A stretch of DNA of 64,000 bases from Actinidia chinensis (taxonomy: Eukaryota > Streptophyta > Magnoliopsida > Ericales > Actinidiaceae). Both the position numbers and the translations under genes were made by a program. Shown one piece after another: positions 62,860 to 64,000 of this stretch. Every line of letters starts with the position of its first letter. The first letter of the stretch is position 1. Where the stretch lies: NCBI GenBank assembly GCA_009663005.1, contig CM018913.1, positions 303,935 to 367,934 of the forward strand. The letters are read 5' to 3'. Below the pieces are notes generated by a model. It ran no database searches and was not told the origin of the DNA. It was given only the letters and a program-made list of their open reading frames with translations.

Positions 62860-63473
62860 GGAGGGATCGTTTGAGAGCGGAAGGGAGAGGAGTGAGAGAG
62901 AAGAAAGGGTTTGTTATTTTTGAGTGGTGAGGAAAGATCTGGAGACAGCTTATCGATGAGCCCTTGTTACTTTCCCAAAATAACCTCATTCCGTGCTCTG
63001 TGAAGTCCACTTCTTGTGGAGGGTATATTCGTCAAGGGAAAGGTGGCTTTATCCGCTACAAGTTAGCTCACGGTGCTTGTTCCTGCATTTTATGAAAGAC
63101 TCACAAATCTTTGCCACCTTTCATGCGCATTCTGTCAGACGACTCAGACCTTTGTAATTACAATAGTGATTGGGTGTGTACAAGACACATTTATTTTTGT
63201 TTTTTCACAAATAAGTGAGATCCGTCTTAATTAGAATTTTTACGCTTTTTTAATAATTTTAATTAGAGTGAGTCCCACTTATTTTATGAGAGGGCAAAAT
63301 AAATGTGTAAAATTATTATTCTTTGTAATTAAGGGCAAATATCGTATCGGTGGGAACTTCAAGAATTTATATGAGTTCATGAGCCGACACCAAAATATGA
63401 ACCGTATGCAGGAAAATAATTATCCTAGACCGAGAATCAAAAAATTAGCTTACCCTTATCCTTGCGGAGACTT
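62860..63473. other. TBP upstream region
   Basis: This holds the probable TBP promoter. It has no coding sequence and the open frame at 63268-63513 shows no domain. Confidence 0.5.
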
Positions 63474-63850
63474 AGTCTCCGTTTGGCATCAGTTTTTTTT
63501 TTTTTTTAAATAAATTAAAAAATTAATTAAAATTATTTTTTTTGTTTAGTTTTAATTAAAGTAAAATCAAAAAAATCAAAAAATTAAAAAAATTTGGTCT
63601 TTTTAGTAACAAACTTTAAAAAAATTAACTTTTAAGCATTACCAAACGGATGGCACCATCTTTTTCAATTTTTTTTTTAACTTTTTGCTTAAAATAAATA
63701 AAAAAATAATCAGAGTTGATTTTTTTGCTTTTCTGTTTTTATTTTTTTATTTAGTTTTAGCTAAAGTAAAATTACAAAAAAAAATTGGTCTTTTTGATAG
63801 CAAGTTTAAAAAAAAATTAATTTTTAAGTATTACCAAACGGAGCCTCACT
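63474..63850. mobile_element. Tandem pair of MITE-like units
   Basis: The left edge GTCTCCGTTTGGCATCAG and the right edge ATTACCAAACGGAGCCTC are inverted repeats. An internal ATTACCAAACGGATGGC near 63637 ends a first unit. Each unit holds GTTTAGTTTTA--TAAAGTAAAA, TTGGTCTTTTT and TTAA-TTTTTAAG. It looks like a MITE duplicated head to tail, about 185-195 bp each. Confidence 0.6.
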
Positions 63851-63860
63851 CTCTCACCGT

Positions 63861-63867
63861 ATTATTA

Positions 63868-63902
<35 letters not shown>
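63861..63902. repeat. (ATT)n microsatellite
   Basis: About 13 ATT units with one GTT interruption. Confidence 0.9.
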
Positions 63903-64000
63903 TAATTTCCTTCCTAGGCCAGCTGGCTAGCTAGCTGCTTCTTTTCCTCTCCTTTCCATTTCTTTCTCAGGTTTCAAACAAGTCTGGTTGGTTTGGCTTG

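Noticed and set aside
1..64000. tRNA, rRNA or other structured RNA genes
   Set aside because: I saw no tRNA A/B-box pair or rRNA-like segment by eye; a dedicated scan could still find a small RNA gene.

Overview
This is nuclear DNA from a eudicot plant. The genes have many short exons, T-rich introns with GT-AG borders, and the products are plant-specific: a plastid chaperonin, a class VII receptor-like cytoplasmic kinase, a subtilase and an ECT-type YTH protein. Composition is AT-rich with many microsatellites and miniature-transposon remnants. I could not name the species.

Layout. On the minus strand at the left are a Pumilio (PUF) RNA-binding protein (1-4488, last exon cut by the window edge), the plastid chaperonin CPN60 beta (7815-11965) and a PBL16-like cytoplasmic kinase (15083-19628). 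A gene-poor, transposon-littered stretch follows (about 19.6-31.4 kb). On the plus strand come a decayed SBT3.18-like subtilase (31473-36948), an ECT2/ECT4-type m6A reader (42052-46069) and a decayed gene for the E1-beta subunit of branched-chain 2-oxoacid dehydrogenase (about 48350-54285). TATA-binding protein (55833-62219) lies on the minus strand, converging on the dehydrogenase copy; its first intron holds LTR-like and LINE-like debris.

The neighbours do not form a pathway. Their meaning is evolutionary. CPN60 beta, ECT, E1-beta and TBP are adjacent in the same order in two Arabidopsis blocks (from memory At1g55490-At1g55520 and At3g13445-At3g13470). PBL16, CPN60 beta3 and APUM12 sit together in a third (At5g56460-At5g56510). 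This window appears to carry the unsplit ancestral order.

The second theme is sequence quality against gene decay. Hand-splicing gives intact frames for the kinase, for 12 of 13 CPN60B exons and for nearly all of TBP. Dense single-base deletions sit in CPN60B exon 5, the PUF N-terminal exon, the last ECT exon and one TBP splice acceptor. That pattern looks like unpolished long-read sequence. The subtilase also carries in-frame stops and a 295-bp duplication, and the E1-beta copy also carries substitutions at conserved residues and no visible presequence, so these two are better explained as real pseudogenes, possibly with added sequence error.

I found no tRNA, rRNA, CRISPR or unknown multi-gene system. 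The most unusual small structure is a perfect 42-bp palindrome flanked by a 10-bp direct repeat in a PUF-gene intron.
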